Of a stretch of 64,000 bases of DNA, positions 11,506-25,881 are shown one piece after another. The translations under genes and the position numbers were made by a program. This DNA comes from Neurospora tetraspora (lineage: Eukaryota; Ascomycota; Sordariomycetes; Sordariales; Sordariaceae): NCBI RefSeq assembly GCF_033439725.1, contig NW_026944393.1, positions 620,001-684,000 on the forward strand. Direction: 5' to 3'. The notes below the pieces were generated by a model. The model saw only the letters and a program-made list of their open reading frames with translations. It was not told the DNA's origin and did no database searches. The stretch's first letter is position 1; each line of letters begins with the position of its first letter.

Positions 11506-14500
11506 TTATCCCTCCTTAAAAGAAGCTCTAATAACTTCGAATCTATATATATATATATAATAATATTCTAAATTATTTATTTTAAATTCTTTTTATAATC
11601 CTCTAATATTTTATTATAGTCTATAAACTCCATTCTCGGTGCTCGACCAGACCTGATATCTATTAAACGTTTTACTATCCTCGCAAATACTATTTCTAAT
11701 CTCCGTTTTTTATATATCGTAAATTTATTCCCCGGCCCTATCGTAACCGTAACCATATCAGGTAATAGCTAAATAATATCGATAACGGCGGCGGCAATCT
11801 CGGTTTATTAAACAACGTAGGCAGACCAGCGTTTTAAGAATACCGGAGGTACAGGAATAATAACTAATACTAGAGCAGTAGCTGGTACTAGAGCGTATTT
11901 AACTAATATAGCCTCTAGATTTAGCAGTATAAATTTATCGGGGAATTCGTTATAAAAGCATTAAAATATTTCTTCGTAATTAATAACGTTATCTTTAAGT
12001 TCTTAGGTCAGTTAATAATTACGTTTCTATTTAATACAGTAATATTAATAATAATTATTATCGAATTAAGCGTAATCGATAAACTTCTCGAAATCTTATT
12101 CTTCTCATTCCTTATAATTATTCGTCCTAATTATTACGCGCCTATTATTTACCTTTATATTAGAAGACGTATTTTAGCCGGGAAGGCCTCTACCAATTTA
12201 TAACTATACTATAAAGATATAGAATATTAGCAAATACTTTATATTACTTAGCAATACGAAGTATATTATATAATTCTCCGCTTAAGTAATATAGAAGGGG
12301 CCCTCCTATTATAAATAGAACTTTAAATATAATCGACTATTAACGAAATTTATTATATTTAATAGAATTATATTAGTAAAGTAATATTTAAGAATGTCGA
12401 CGCACTTTTTATTAGTATTATCTTCGTATTACTCTTAAGTCCGCGGGGTTTATTAAACAACGAAATCTTAAATTTAGTAGAAATAATACGCTAATTTAAA
12501 TACTTTATAATACTCTTTTAATTAAATTAAGAAAAGGTTGGGGGGTAGCGGGGTACGAAGCTTGGTACCTATTTATAAATATTAACCGTAATTAGCGAAG
12601 AAAGGAAAAATGCCCGTTAATAACAATATAGCATTATTTTTAATAATTTTTACAATTAGTAATTATTTCGCCTAATCAATTTATACCTAATTAATATAAA
12701 GCTATAGAAATTACTCTATTTCTATATTAATATATTTTATTTAAGTATTAATTTAAAAATAAAAAGTTAACGTTAGTTTACAGATAATTAATAGTCTTTC
12801 ATAAAAGGTAATTTAGAAACGTATTATAAATTAAGTGCTTTTATCAAATAGAATATTATTTAATAGGCCGTAGATCAAATGAATATAATTAATAAAGCAA
12901 TCTATAAATTCCTCCCCTTTTAAAGTTACTATAAGTATATAGTATTATATTTTAATTAATTAGTTAACAATAATAGCAATATATTTAAAATTTAACCGAA
13001 ATAAATATTTCTTAATAGTAAAGTAATATAATCGATAAATATGTCCTTTTATAGCGCTAAGGAAACGGCTACAAGCTTAAAGTATCCAGCTAAGCCCCGC
13101 TTTAGCAACTTTATTTTTACATAAAGGAAATAACTTCCATAGAAAGTCCTTACGTCGTTATATATTCCCTTTTAATAGAACTTACGTTATAAGAATTTAT
13201 AAATAATATTATAATTTAGGTAACTTACACCGGGGGAATTATATTAGCAGTTAATACATTGGAATTAGAATTCTTTATTATAGTGGTCGAAAATTACTTT
13301 ATTTTATTATTTAACGATATTATTTATAGCGTAGTATTCCGAAAAAGTGCGGTAAAAAACTTTTTTAATGGTTGGTAGCTATTAACGCTTTATTTTATTA
13401 ATTAGGTAGGAAATAGACTTTTATAAAAACATAAATATTTCGTAATTAGCACGGATTAAATTATTAATCGATTTATTATCGAAATTATTTATATTTAATA
13501 AATATAGAGAGAAGTTTAGAGCGGGGTCTTTATTAAAGAAGTAGCCGGTTTCGAATTAAGAGGGGTTTAAAAGTAGGTATTTTTAATTGTAAATCGGTCG
13601 TCTTTTATATTATTGGGGCGGTCGTTTAGTTTACGATTTAATGGATCCGGGCGGAGGTTTTTAGAACCCGGCGTATATTTCATTAAAAAGTTAAATTGGA
13701 ATAGGAATTAGGATTACTATATGTAGTATTGGGTAAGTTGTTTATTAGTTGCAAAAGTTTATAAATTTTTATAGTTTATTAGGATATCGAAAGGTTATTA
13801 GGCTCCTTCAAATTCTAGCTTCTACTACTTTAATATTTTAATAATAGTAAGGAATTCCAGATTATAGATATTATAATTATATTTTTAAATTATATATTTA
13901 ATTAAGAAGTGAGTTATTAAGTATAGTGTATTATTATTCCTATATTGGGATAGGGTACTGCCCGTAGCCTAATTCAACGTATCGATTTCGATTACTGTCT
14001 TCTTAGTCTAATTATAAATCTTTAATATAGGACTCTTAGTAAAGGCTATTTTTAATACTTTAAAAGCGGATTGGTAGTTGTTATTTTAGGTCTAAGCGGC
14101 GTTTTTCTTAATAAATTTATAAAGCGGTATAGTTAAAGTAGAAAAGTCTTATATAAATTATCGATAGAAATTCATAAACCTTAGGTAGTATTATAAGGAT
14201 TTTTTTGGATTTTAGGGCCGCTTACTCAATAATAGTTTTAATTTTCTTTAGATCTATTTCGATACCTTTCGCGGTGATAATTAGATTTAAATATTCTATT
14301 TGCGTAGTATAAAATTCGTATTTATTAATATCGACGTTAAAGTTTGCCCGAGCTAAGCGGTTGAAAATATTATTAATATATCGTTTATACTTTTTAATAT
14401 TATTAGAGTAAATAAAATATTATCGAAGTAAGCAATTGTATAAATATTGAGAATATTATATAAAATATTATTAATATAATTTCAGAAAGCGCTTAGTGCG

Positions 14501-17500
14501 CCTTATAAATTAAATAGAACAATTAGGAATTCAAATAAGTTAAATTGTATAATAAACGCAATTAATTACTCTAGCCTTATTTAATACGAATATAATTAAA
14601 GGTAATAATAACGTCGAATTTAGTGAAAATTTTAACCTGGTAGATAGTGTCGAAATTTTTTTAATTAGCGGTAGTAAATAGTAGGATTTTAAGGCTATAT
14701 TATTAATACTTTTATAATCGATATAGACGTAGATTTCGCCTCCTAGTTTCTTAACGAATAAGATTAGAGAAGAGGCTTTAAATTAGGATCGTTAAATGAA
14801 TTTTTTAGTTAAATTATTGTTAGTTTATTTTTTAATAATATTTAATTCGTCGGGGTTAAATAGGTAGTTTCGAGCTGTTAGCAAGGTAATTCCCGGGTGG
14901 AATTTACTTTAAAATTATAAGAGCGTATTAGAAGTAGTATTTTAACGCCTTCTTATTTAAATATTTTAATATAATACTAATATTAAGAGGGGAATTTTAT
15001 TTTATTTTATTCGTTGGCTTTTCGCGGTTTATTAGCTTTTTTATAGAATTTTATTATATTTTCGGATATAATTTTATTTAGAAATATACTATTCGCTACG
15101 AAATATTCATTAATAATAGCTTTATAATATAGGAAGTTTTCCTCTATTTCTATAAATAATACCGAATTAGCAATTTTTATAGTGCGGAGGGTCTCTCTAT
15201 CCTCAATTCTAATTAGGCCGTTGATTTATTTATATAAGTTATTACCGAATAAATACTTATATTATCCTCCTTTTCTTACTAATCCCTCTATTATTATTTC
15301 TTCGGTTAATCTGTTGCTAATATACTTAGGATTTAGGACGCTTCTTTCTTCCTCCATTTTATCCTTTTTTTTATTTTTTTAAAATCCTCCGCTATTTAAG
15401 CCTTCATTATATAAATTATTTAGAATTTATACTTTTCAATTACTTAATTAAAAGTTATTACCAATAATTTTCGCTTATTATTAGGGTTAATAAGATTATA
15501 AAGTATATTATAAATATAGACCGGCGTATAATAATTAATATTATTAGTACAGACGCCTTTATTATTTAATAGGGCGTTAGAGAGAGACGGAGTGTTTAGG
15601 GTCGTTCTAATAAGGCTAAAAATATAAGAGTTTAATTAGGGCCGTTAAGGGTTCTCCCGATTAATATAGCGTTTAAACGGTTAATTACTTTATTTTAAAA
15701 GCGGTTAAAACGTTAACGGGCGATTCGTTTTATAATTACATAAATAGAAATGTTATATATAATATTAATTTAGGGGCCGTATATATAATCGAATTTAAAT
15801 TGTCCTTTAAAGATAAATTCCCTTTCGTTTAGGATTTTTTAATAGGAGGCCTTCTTATAAATAGGGATTAGGTAAGTGCTCGGCGCATTAAATAGAGGGA
15901 TAATATAGTTTTTTCTAAATTTTAAAGGAGTATAGCGTATATAGTTAGGGGCACTTTTCGGGAAATAGTTTTATAATTTATATATTAGGGTGAATTATAG
16001 AGAATTATAAGGTTAAGAAATACTTAGGGCGTAGTAAACGAACTAAGGATAATTAAGAATAATTAGGTTATCCTTTATTAAATTATAAATTAATAAATTA
16101 ATAATTTTATAATAGAGTTCCGCTTATATCGTTAATTTAGAGAAGTAGGTAATATTATTTTTAATTAGGCCTCCGTTAGTAAGGTGGAGAATTTCGACGT
16201 TCTTAATTTATAATAAGGAAATTAATAATAGTAAATAAAACATTCATTAATAGAATTAAGAGCGGTATAATTATTATCGGCTAAGGAAAAATAATATAAT
16301 TTACACAATTTATTAAATAAACTAATAAAGAAATTTAATAAATTAGGGTATTTGTAATAGTTATTTATAAAAAAATCATATATTTCGATTATATTTAATT
16401 ATATAAGGATATTCCCCATTTTTCTTCCTAGTCTTATAAATCCGTACTTTTAATTACAATTTAATTTAGAAACTATATATTTCTTTACTAACTGATAATA
16501 TTATTTTTATTACCTTAAATAGGGTTAATAAAGCCGGGTTAGTAAACGGCGATCGGATAGGCGGGGGCCGGGGCATTCTAATAATTTTAAGCGGCCATAG
16601 GGGCTATATTTATAGTATTAATTTAATAATTTCTAGCCGGGCAGTATTAACTATACTATTCTTATTAACTATAGCCGTACTAGCCTTATTAGAGAGCGGC
16701 GCTACTTTTTTTATTATTACTTCTATTAATTTTCCTTTTTCTGCGACCGAAACTACTTCCACTATAGGGCGGGCGGATTTTCTTTTTTAAAATTAATATT
16801 AGTACGGTACGCAGCCGAAAAGTAACTCTAACGGCCGTAGCGGGTATAAGCGCTTAATTATATACAGTGATCGAAAACCTCTTAGGAAATTATATTATAT
16901 AGTGTAATATTAGTAGTAGATATTTTATTGAAATTTATAGCAATACTACCTTAGCTAATAGATTTGTCCGCGGCGGAAATAGAGCAGGTAGTCTTCGGTA
17001 TATAAAAGGGGTTAGCAAAATTATTATAGTAAATACTATTTTCAAAGTTCTAAGCGAAGTTCTAAGCGGTTTTAACTTATTTTATATAATTATTATTAGC
17101 GGGCTAGGGGTATTAGAGAGTAAGAGCGGCTTAAACTTCTTTAGTAATTTTATTGCGGAAGTAGTAGATTTTTATAGTATTATTGAATTTATAATAATCG
17201 ACGAATAAAGTAAGTTAATTGTTGAAAGTTTATTAATATATATCTTTTAATTATTTTTAATTTATTTAATTCGTAGCGAATATAAGTAATAAGGTCGATA
17301 TTATTATATTTAATATTCAATTCGATAAATAGGTTTATCGTAGTCTTTTATTTCTATTTAGTATTATTGGTAAAGTACTTGAAAATTATAGTTAAATTTA
17401 ATTTAATAATAGAAAAGGGCGTACCCTTTAAGGATTTAACGATATATAAAAAATATTTAACTTTAAGTACGAAGTAGGCGGCTTTATTAATTTAATATAG

Positions 17501-18468
17501 TTTAATTTTTATATGCTAGGTGTAGTAGTGCTTTGTGCGCTCTAAAAGGGTATTACCTTTGGCGTTGAATAGCGGGACGTACGAACGGGACAATATTAAT
17601 TGGCCGCTATCGGTAGTTATAATCGATATATTAGAGTTATTCGGGGGGTTAAGGTTATTAGGGACGGTATTGTAGTTACTAGGGATTTAGGTTAGGTCGT
17701 AAGTAAAATTAATAATATTAATTTATTTTAATTAATTATAGAGATTATTAATAGCTTTAATATATTTTTTATATTATTTTTAAAAAGCGATATTAGTATT
17801 ATTTTTAAAGTTAGTAAACAATTATTTTAAAGTAGCGATTTCTTTATATAGTTCGTTAATTTTAAATTTATATTAGAGAACCGTATTAGTTAAATTGCTA
17901 TTGAGCTTGGCAATTTCCTTTTAGGATTCCTCTAATTTTTTTTCAGCTCTTTAGGCGCGGTTGTAGGCTTTAATAATATTATTATAAATTAAACGACTTA
18001 AGGTAATAATTACATCGCGGGAGATAGGGATAGTTATAAGAGCGAAAGAATATTCTATAATCGAAATTAAAGGAAGGCTAGTAAAGAGATTACTATGAAA
18101 GTTTATAAATACCTTTATAAAATCATTATAAATTACTTAATTTACGGGGTTAAAAGTTTAAAGAGCTCTGACTACAGTAGTTATAATAAAACTATTTATA
18201 ATAATTAGGATATTTAATATTAATTGGTAGATTAATTGTTATAGTAGTAATCTTTTGCGGTTATTATTTTAGAGGTAGGAGGGGGAGAGAGGATTAAATA
18301 CTTAATTAATTAATTTTTAGTTCGGATTTAGTAATATTAGGGTCGAGTTTTATATTTGTCTTGTTAATAAGGGTTTAAGTTTTTAAGGTTGTAATATGTG
18401 ATTGCAATTAATTAATTGATTGATTTTTCCTTTGAGCGTGCGTAGTGTAATAATAAGGTATAATAAAT

Positions 18469-18690
18469 TATTACGGGGCGAGTTACTATTAGGTATGGGA
18501 TAAGATATGCGTTGTTGTGCGGAGAAGAGGAAAGGAAGGTATGCGTGGAGGATTAGCTATATGGGCGAGAGCCCTAGTAGGCTAGTCTGTGTACGCGTAT
18601 ACGTGTAGCTGTACGTGACTGCTGTGCTCTAGGTATAGTATACGAGGTAGTCAATGTAGTGCGAAAATGTCACAGGCTAGCCCTATGACA
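18469..18690 (-). repeat. 5' LTR of element B
   Basis: This 222-bp LTR is the partner of 11285-11505, with target duplication GTACC at 18691-18695. The primer-binding site would lie just below 18469. The second copy B' ends at the corresponding point. Confidence 0.88.
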
Positions 18691-19417
18691 GTACCTTACA
18701 TAATAAATATCAAGATTTTAACTTAGATTATAATTATATCGTTCTTTAAACTTTAAACGTCGGCCTTAAGGGTACTATTATTATTATACAAAGTATTATT
18801 CTAAGTCTAAAGAGTAGTAATTATTATTTGTAACGTAGTAATTTAATTTTGTAAAATAGTAGTAGGGTTAGTTTAATTGGTTATAATACGTAGAGGTATT
18901 CGTAAAAATCTACGAATTAAATGATAATTTTCGGAAAAGAAAGGAAAAGATTGGGAGGCGAATTGAATTGTTTTTTTAAAGAAAATATAAAAAAGTAGGA
19001 TATTAAAATCCAAATAAATAATTGAAATAAAAGTTGAAATAAACTAAGTAAATAGTTCTTGGGTCGATTAATAGAATTGAAACCCCCTAAGCTGCAGGAA
19101 TTTATAAATAAATAAAGTAAAGGAATTAATTAAGTAGAACTGAAATAGGACTACTTCCGTTAGTGGATCCACTTTTTAAGCGGTAAAATACTATAAATTT
19201 AATCGTAAATTAAACTAATTACGCTTTGAATTTGCCGGCGGTATATATATCCGCATAGGGTTCTATACCTTATCTCCTAGCTATAATTTTGGCTGTGCCC
19301 GTCGTTATAAAAAAAGTTAATTGAAAATCCGGGTTACTAAAGCGGTAAGGAGATGTAGAGAAATATTATTACGACCCGTGATTAGCTATCGACTAATTAG
19401 AGAGAAAGATAGTTAAG

Positions 19418-19628
19418 TATTATAGTATGTAGATTGGGTAAGTGATTGGCACTGCTAATCTAACGAATATAATAAATAATTAACTATGGGGAGTAAAAAG
19501 GAAGAGGAGGAAGTGCGAGTTTGGCTAGTACGACTAAATATAGGAATGAAGTGGGTCCAAGACGGGAAGGGTGGACCGTTACGTAAATGGATATACCCAA
19601 TCAGAAGGTATGGATCTTAGTACTGACA
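19418..19628 (-). repeat. 5' LTR of element A
   Basis: This 211-bp LTR is the partner of 10092-10302, with the outer CCTTA duplication at 19629-19633. Beyond it the pol region of element D resumes. Confidence 0.85.
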
Positions 19629-22600
19629 CCTTATATTCTTTAAATAACTCCTTATTTTCGTTAGTACTACGTTTTTTATATTCCCTTTCCTAATTATCAT
19701 CCTCCTATTCGAATTCCTAAACCAATTTATTTCTTTTACTATTTTCGTATTATTTTTTCCTTTCCCCTACCGCCTTTTACGTTTCCTAACTAATTCATAA
19801 TATTCTTTTTATATTACTGTTTAATATAATCCCGTTTTATATCGCCTTTTCTTTCTTCGCTTTCTTTAATAACCGGTATTAAAAGATAATCCTCCTTAAT
19901 TATTTTAATAATTTCGTATAATTATAATTTCCGTAATGATCTATCCGCCAGATTAAGCTTTTCTACCTAATATTTAAAACCGAAATTATATATTGCTAAT
20001 TTTAATATTCACTAATTCTATTACGTATTAACCCTATCCTTACTTTTAAAATATTAATAGTTTAAATAATTTATAATAATAAAAGAAAGTTAATTAATAT
20101 ATAATAAATACTATTTCTATACTTTTAGCGCGTTTATAATTATTAATAATTCTGTTATTAATGTTATAATATATTTTTTCTAAGGATTCTTTATAAGAAA
20201 AGAATGTAATACGGTACTAATGTATTTTATATAATTATATTAATATTACGCTAATTATAAAATTGGACGTATCTATTTTTATTTAAATTGGTAAGGAAAG
20301 ATTAAAATATTATAATATCGATACCTTTTAAAATAGCTGTTTTAATTTTTTGAATATTATTTTGACCGGCTTTGATAATCTGAACGGTTTCTATTTCTTT
20401 CCCTTTAATAAATTTATTAACGGAGCTATAATTTTAAAATAGGATGTTATAAATTATCGATAGAACTTTATAAACTTTAAAAAAATTTAAATATTATAAA
20501 TATTTTTTAAGGCTTCCTAATCCGTAATTATTATAACCCTCTCTAAATTTATTAAAATACCTTCGGGCGAAACTATATAATTTAAACACGAACCCCTCTT
20601 AATATAAAATTTATATTTATTTAAATTAATGTATTAATTACGTTCGTATAAACGTTAGAAAACTTTTTTAATATATTTATAATGGTTTTTTTTATTCTTA
20701 CTATAGATTATAATATTATTAAAGTAAGCGATATAAATAATATTATTTAAACCTACTAACGTATTATTAATATACGCTTAGAAAATAATAAGAATATTAA
20801 TTAATTCTATCAGTATAATTAAAAATTTATAATATTTATACTTTATATAAAACGCTATCTTCTCTTTATCCCTCTATTCAATCCGAATATAATAATATAC
20901 GTCTTTTAAATTTAATTTTATAAAAGTTTTTATTAATAATAACCAATCTAAATTTTTTAAATAAAAGGTAATATCATACGATTCTTCTTCGTTATTTTAT
21001 TAAATATATAGTAATTAATATATAATTTTAATTTACCTCCTTTCTTTAGAATAAGAATAATAGGAACCTCTACCGGGCTAATAAACGGACGAATCTATCC
21101 TTTATATAACGCCTTCGCTAATTATTCCCGGAGTACTTTTAATTCTTTAACGTTAAATATATAAATAGGGCCTTAGGGAACGGACTCTCCTTCGATTAAA
21201 TTAATATAATATTTTAAATGGTCGTACTATAATAGGAATATAGCCGACGTTTCGAATATTTATTGAAACTCTTCGTACTTTAGAGGGATTGTTAATTCGG
21301 CGGAAATTATTTCCTCCTCTTCGGGTTCGGCGACGGGCGGCTTCGGAATTATTAATTTTAATAAGGGTTCTAACGGTAAGTAAATTCCGTTTAATGTAAT
21401 TTTAAAAATTTTAAAAGTTATATCCGGGAATATATTAGAGAATATAAGAGTAAGTATATTAGAAAGAGTATCGGGGGAATTCGGGATATCCGGTAGGGTT
21501 AAAAATTCTATACGTAAAGATAGGGGAATTTCAAAAGGGATAGTCGAATATAGTAGGGGGTTAAAATTATTAATAGACTTTCATACTTCGTTTAAGTCTA
21601 AAATAAAAATTAAATTCTATTGTAGACTATGAAAAAAAGTTATAGCTTCGTAAATATTTTTAGTCGGCTCTTTACTCGTTTCTATATTTTATATTTTCAT
21701 CCGAAACTAGAACTTTTTTTAACGCTAATTGATTTTAAAATTATATTTGTATAATTAAGGGTAACCGAAAATAATGTCTATATTAAGGGAATTAATAATT
21801 ATAAATATAATTTCCTTCTTCCGCTTAATATTATAAGAGTCGCGTATTTTAATAAAATAGGTAATCGAATTATATATAAAAATAAGTTAAAAAACGAAAT
21901 TAATAAAATAGTAATTTATAAAATTTTATTTTAATATTTAATAAGAATAAATACCTTTTAATAAAGTTTAGTTCCGCGTTGGAATTTATTCAATTATAAA
22001 TTTTCTACTAATTTCTATATATTTCTAATAACAATTTCGTATTTAAATATAATTATAATATACTTACGCTTCCTTAGGCCGAAATAATTACAATCCTTAT
22101 TAATACTACCGGTTTAATGTTCGCGCTTTAAATTAGGGTACTATAGGGAATAGGGTATTAATATAATATATAATTTAGTTTATTATAATTATAATAAATA
22201 TATTTAATATAGGAAAGTATTAGATATTTAAATTTACTATATTTATAGTGAATATCATACGGTTTTACTACTTAATATAGGCTATACGTATATTTAAATT
22301 AATTATAATAATAATATATAATATTAAAATTGGTAGAAACTGTAGGTAAAGGACGAAAAAAATCATTAGGATTAAGAATAAATATAGGAATAATAATAAG
22401 AATAGAGGTAGGAAGAAAAGAATGAGTAAATAAGTAGGGACGCGGTATTTAAAAATATTAATATTATATTATTAATTCCAAAATTTCTAAGCTTTCTAAT
22501 CGTTTTATATACGTTACCGCCTCAAATAATATATTAATACCATTTACTAATAAAATGCTATTATATAATAGGGACGTAGGCGGTTAATTTATTATAGGAC

Positions 22601-23340
22601 GTGCGAATATTTTAATCATTTGTAAAATAAATTAAGTTTTGCGGTATAAAAACGGTTATAAAACGTACAAATAATTTCGGTAATACTTTATTATATTCGT
22701 TTAAAATTAGTAAGGGTAGAGTATTTAATAATTTAAATATTATTATTATATTCTTTCTTTAGAAAAGTATATAGGTTTTTCTAAATAAGAATATTATGGA
22801 TAGGGTTTTAATCGATTTTCTTCTTAAGGGTTATAATATATTTAATTCATACGTTTTTAGAATTACCTTTAATATAATTAATAATGAAAGAAAGGGGTGT
22901 CCGGGGGTACTTGAAATAGTAATTATTAATATTGAAAATAAAATTATATAATTATGAGGAATTTTCGCTAATGAATTTAAAAATATTAGCTTTAGGGCAA
23001 TATTTAAATGAAGTAATAAGTTACGTCGGTTAAGTAAATATAAAAATAATAGGCACTATAATTTAGGGAGCGATAATAGGAATAAAGAAAATTAAGAGGC
23101 GCGCTTAATTATAGAAAAAATAATCCTAATAGCGGAATCCGAAAGGAATAAGAGGGTAATTACTAAATTAATTTTACCCTAAATAAATCTATAAAATTAT
23201 TTTAATTATAAAAAAATGTATAAGATAGGAGGTAAATTAAAAGTAATTCAATAACCGCTACGCGGGATTCGAAAAGTCTTTACTTCTATACTATAATATC
23301 GTTCTCTAAATAATAAAAGGGATTGCGTAAAATATATAAG

Positions 23341-23570
23341 TGTGACGGCTGGTACCATTTGGGCTGTCATGTGCTGTTATAGGTCTTATTTACGGGTATA
23401 GTTTAGATGTTTCAGGTTCTGGGCTTGGCTTTAGCGGCCTCCTTCCTAGAATTAGGGTATAAAACCTAGTCCCTCCTATCTAGCCTTCCCTTTTGGGATT
23501 TCTTCCTTCTTTAACTTCTTATCTTTAATTTAAATTATTTAAATATATACCGTTTAGCTACGCCGTAATA
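23341..23570 (+). repeat. 5' LTR of element E with TATA-like box
   Basis: This 230-bp LTR is the partner of 25398-25627. A TATAAAA box at 23458-23464 is kept in all three LTR copies (also 25515-25521 and 4459-4465), which marks the likely promoter of the family. Confidence 0.83.
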
Positions 23571-25397
23571 TTATAAGAAGTTCCTTTACAGACTAATTTT
23601 TTAATAGATTAATTAGATCGTACTCAATACTCTTCTTTCGATATCGACGACGACGATATTAGAGTCTTACGATACGACCTAATTGGCCGCGTAGCTTTAC
23701 TTATATTAACTTATAATATAGATTACTTATAGTGGAAGCTAGTTTACGTAGCCTTACCTATATTAACTCCTCCGAGTCTCTATAATTTTACTTTACTATA
23801 GGTCGGGCGTATCTTAACGGCGTCTTTCGGCCCCGTATACCTAGCCAATCCTATCCTCAATAATATCGTTTTATCTAATTCCTTTACTTATTTTCTAAAA
23901 ACTTCTCTTACAGCGTTAAATCTAATTATTTAGACATTTTGTAGCGGTAGCGCTATTTTGAAAGCTGCGTAGCGGACGTATTAGCCTTATAATTAAATTT
24001 AAATTAGTATACGAATAATAAAAATTACTTTTAGCGGGCGCTTTTATAATAAAATTACAATTTTATTTATTATTATTATGAATAATTTATTTATTTCTAT
24101 ATACGGGGAAGTAAAACAATATATTTAAGAACTATTTATTTAGTTTATCCTTTTATTTATATACGGGTTTATAGAACCGTATCCCTACCTTTTTCATTAT
24201 TTATTTACTTTAATTGGAGTGCAAATAATACTGCGGTTTATATCCGGTCTTTATTATTTCCAATAATTGTAACTATAGTACCCCCTCTTTAATTTAATAT
24301 TAGTATATAAGACGGATTTTAATACCGTTTTATTTTTTCCTATTTTATTACTCTATTCTCTACCGATAATTTAGCACTCCCTTTGAGCTTTAATAATATT
24401 TTAACCGCAATTAATAGAAAAATTATTTAATGCTTAGGGTAATATTATTTTTGAAATATAAAAAAACTATTTTTAAATTAATTAAGCGAGTTAAAACCCT
24501 TATTAATTTAGAAGACTTTATTATTTCTCTCTAAAAGCCTACGGATAGAGTGCGGCTTAAACTATACTTCCCAAAAACGGAAAAATTTAATAGTACCTCT
24601 TCCTATTAAAAAACCTAATTCCCTATAATTACAACTAAACTAAAATTGGATAATACTTCTATAAGTTCGGAGAAAGTTTAATTTTTCTATATTTATTCCT
24701 AATTCGAAGAAAAAGTCTAATAACTAGTCTAACCTCAACTTATTTAAAGGTAATACCAACCTTCGGCTATTTTAAATCAACTCGCTCGCCATTTCGATAA
24801 CCTGTATAAAATTTAAAATATAGAGGAGAAGATTCAAATTATCAAATAATATAAGGATAAGCATTTTATAGCCTTTTTCGCCCGGTTTAAACGTTTTTTC
24901 TACTGCTATAGTGCAAATAAATAATTAAAGTATATTTAAATAACTACCTTACGTCGGGCTATTTTATCCGATTTTAAAGAGAAATTCTATTTTATTAATA
25001 AATCTAATAATTTCACCGACTTCGTAAGTAAATTATAGCGATTGGCCGGCTCTTTACTTTATTTATCCAATAAAACTATTAGTAATAGGGGTAATAACAT
25101 AGATATTAGCGCTATTATTTCTATTAATAGTTTAAACCTTTCGTATATACCCGAAAATGTAGAATCGGATTGCTCTAACAATAATAACGTAGAGGAATTT
25201 ATAACAGAATAATAGAACTACTTAATTAAGTACGTTTAATAGACCCGTACTAAGGGGTTAGGAATTATTTAATTTCCTAAGTGGCTAATAAAGGAGATAA
25301 ATTTAATAGAATATATCGGAGGAATATAGGGATTATTATATATATAATCAGATTTTTAATCGCTTCCGGGATAGAAGCTTATTACGTAGGGGAGGAA

Positions 25398-25627
25398 TAT
25401 AATAGTTAGTACTATTTAGGCTATTATATACCGTCATAGGTCTTATTTACGGGTATAGTTTAAATAGTTCAAGTTCTAGGCTTGGCTCTAGCGGCCTCCT
25501 TCCCAGAGTTAGGGTATAAAACCTAGTCCCTCCTATCTAGCCTTCCCTTTTAGGATTTCTTCCTTCTTTAATTTCTTATCTTTAGTCCAAGTTAGCCAAA
25601 TACACACCGTTTAGCTACGCCGTGACA
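25398..25627 (+). repeat. 3' LTR of element E
   Basis: This 230-bp LTR is preceded by a polypurine tract and followed by the ATAAG target duplication. Confidence 0.83.
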
Positions 25628-25881
25628 ATAAGGAGGTAAAAGAGTAATCGCTATCCGAATTATTGTTGTTTATTTCTTTGATAATCGGCTAATAATATTA
25701 GGATAAAAGAGGAAATTATTATTAAAAATTATCGTCGGTTGCAATAAGAAGGGTAATAAATAATTCTTACGTACCGGAAATAAAGGGAGGGGTTTCTTCG
25801 GCGGTCCGAAAGACGGATCGTCCACTACGTATTTATATCCTATTAATAACGATTTAATTCTTATAAAAGAAATTATTAATA

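Larger units (their letters stand above)
11285..18690 (-). mobile_element. Element B: full-length Ty3/Gypsy retrotransposon, innermost of the nest, broken
   Basis: Two LTRs (11285-11505, 221 bp; 18469-18690, 222 bp) are flanked by identical 5-bp target duplications GTACC (11280-11284 and 18691-18695). A minus-strand polypurine tract adjoins the left LTR. On the minus strand a reverse transcriptase is recognisable at about 14.3-14.76 kb, with its N-terminal VKK-type segment near 14.70-14.75 kb and its YxDD region near 14.43 kb. Gag would lie towards 16.7-18.3 kb and integrase towards 12.6-13.4 kb by family order. At 7406 bp it looks complete in layout but is broken many times. It inserted into element A, so it is the youngest of this series. 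Confidence 0.88.
10092..19628 (-). mobile_element. Element A: small gag-only LTR element, carrying element B
   Basis: Two 211-bp LTRs (10092-10302 and 19418-19628) are bounded by identical 5-bp target duplications CCTTA (10087-10091 and 19629-19633). A G-rich polypurine tract next to the left LTR on the minus strand gives orientation. Taking out element B leaves only about 2.1 kb. The internal part (10303-11284 plus 18691-19417) shows a retrotransposon gag-like region on the minus strand near 10.86-11.1 kb and nothing resembling pol. It is therefore read as a non-autonomous gag-only element dependent on another Gypsy element. It inserted into D, was then hit by B, and is broken. Confidence 0.8.
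23341..25627 (+). mobile_element. Element E: 2.3-kb gag-only LTR element inserted in D
   Basis: Two 230-bp LTRs (23341-23570 and 25398-25627) lie between identical target duplications ATAAG (23336-23340 and 25628-25632). A polypurine tract at about 25388-25397 gives a plus-strand orientation, opposite to A, B and D. The 1.8-kb internal region shows a gag-like region on the plus strand near 24.8-25.1 kb and no reverse transcriptase or integrase. It is read as a non-autonomous gag-only element of a family different from A. It is broken and heavily RIP-mutated. A related fragment lies at 4190-4591. Confidence 0.83.

Noticed and set aside
15182-15382. 66-codon frame on the plus strand
   Set aside because: It is antisense to the coding direction of element B and hydrophobic only because of AT-rich composition.
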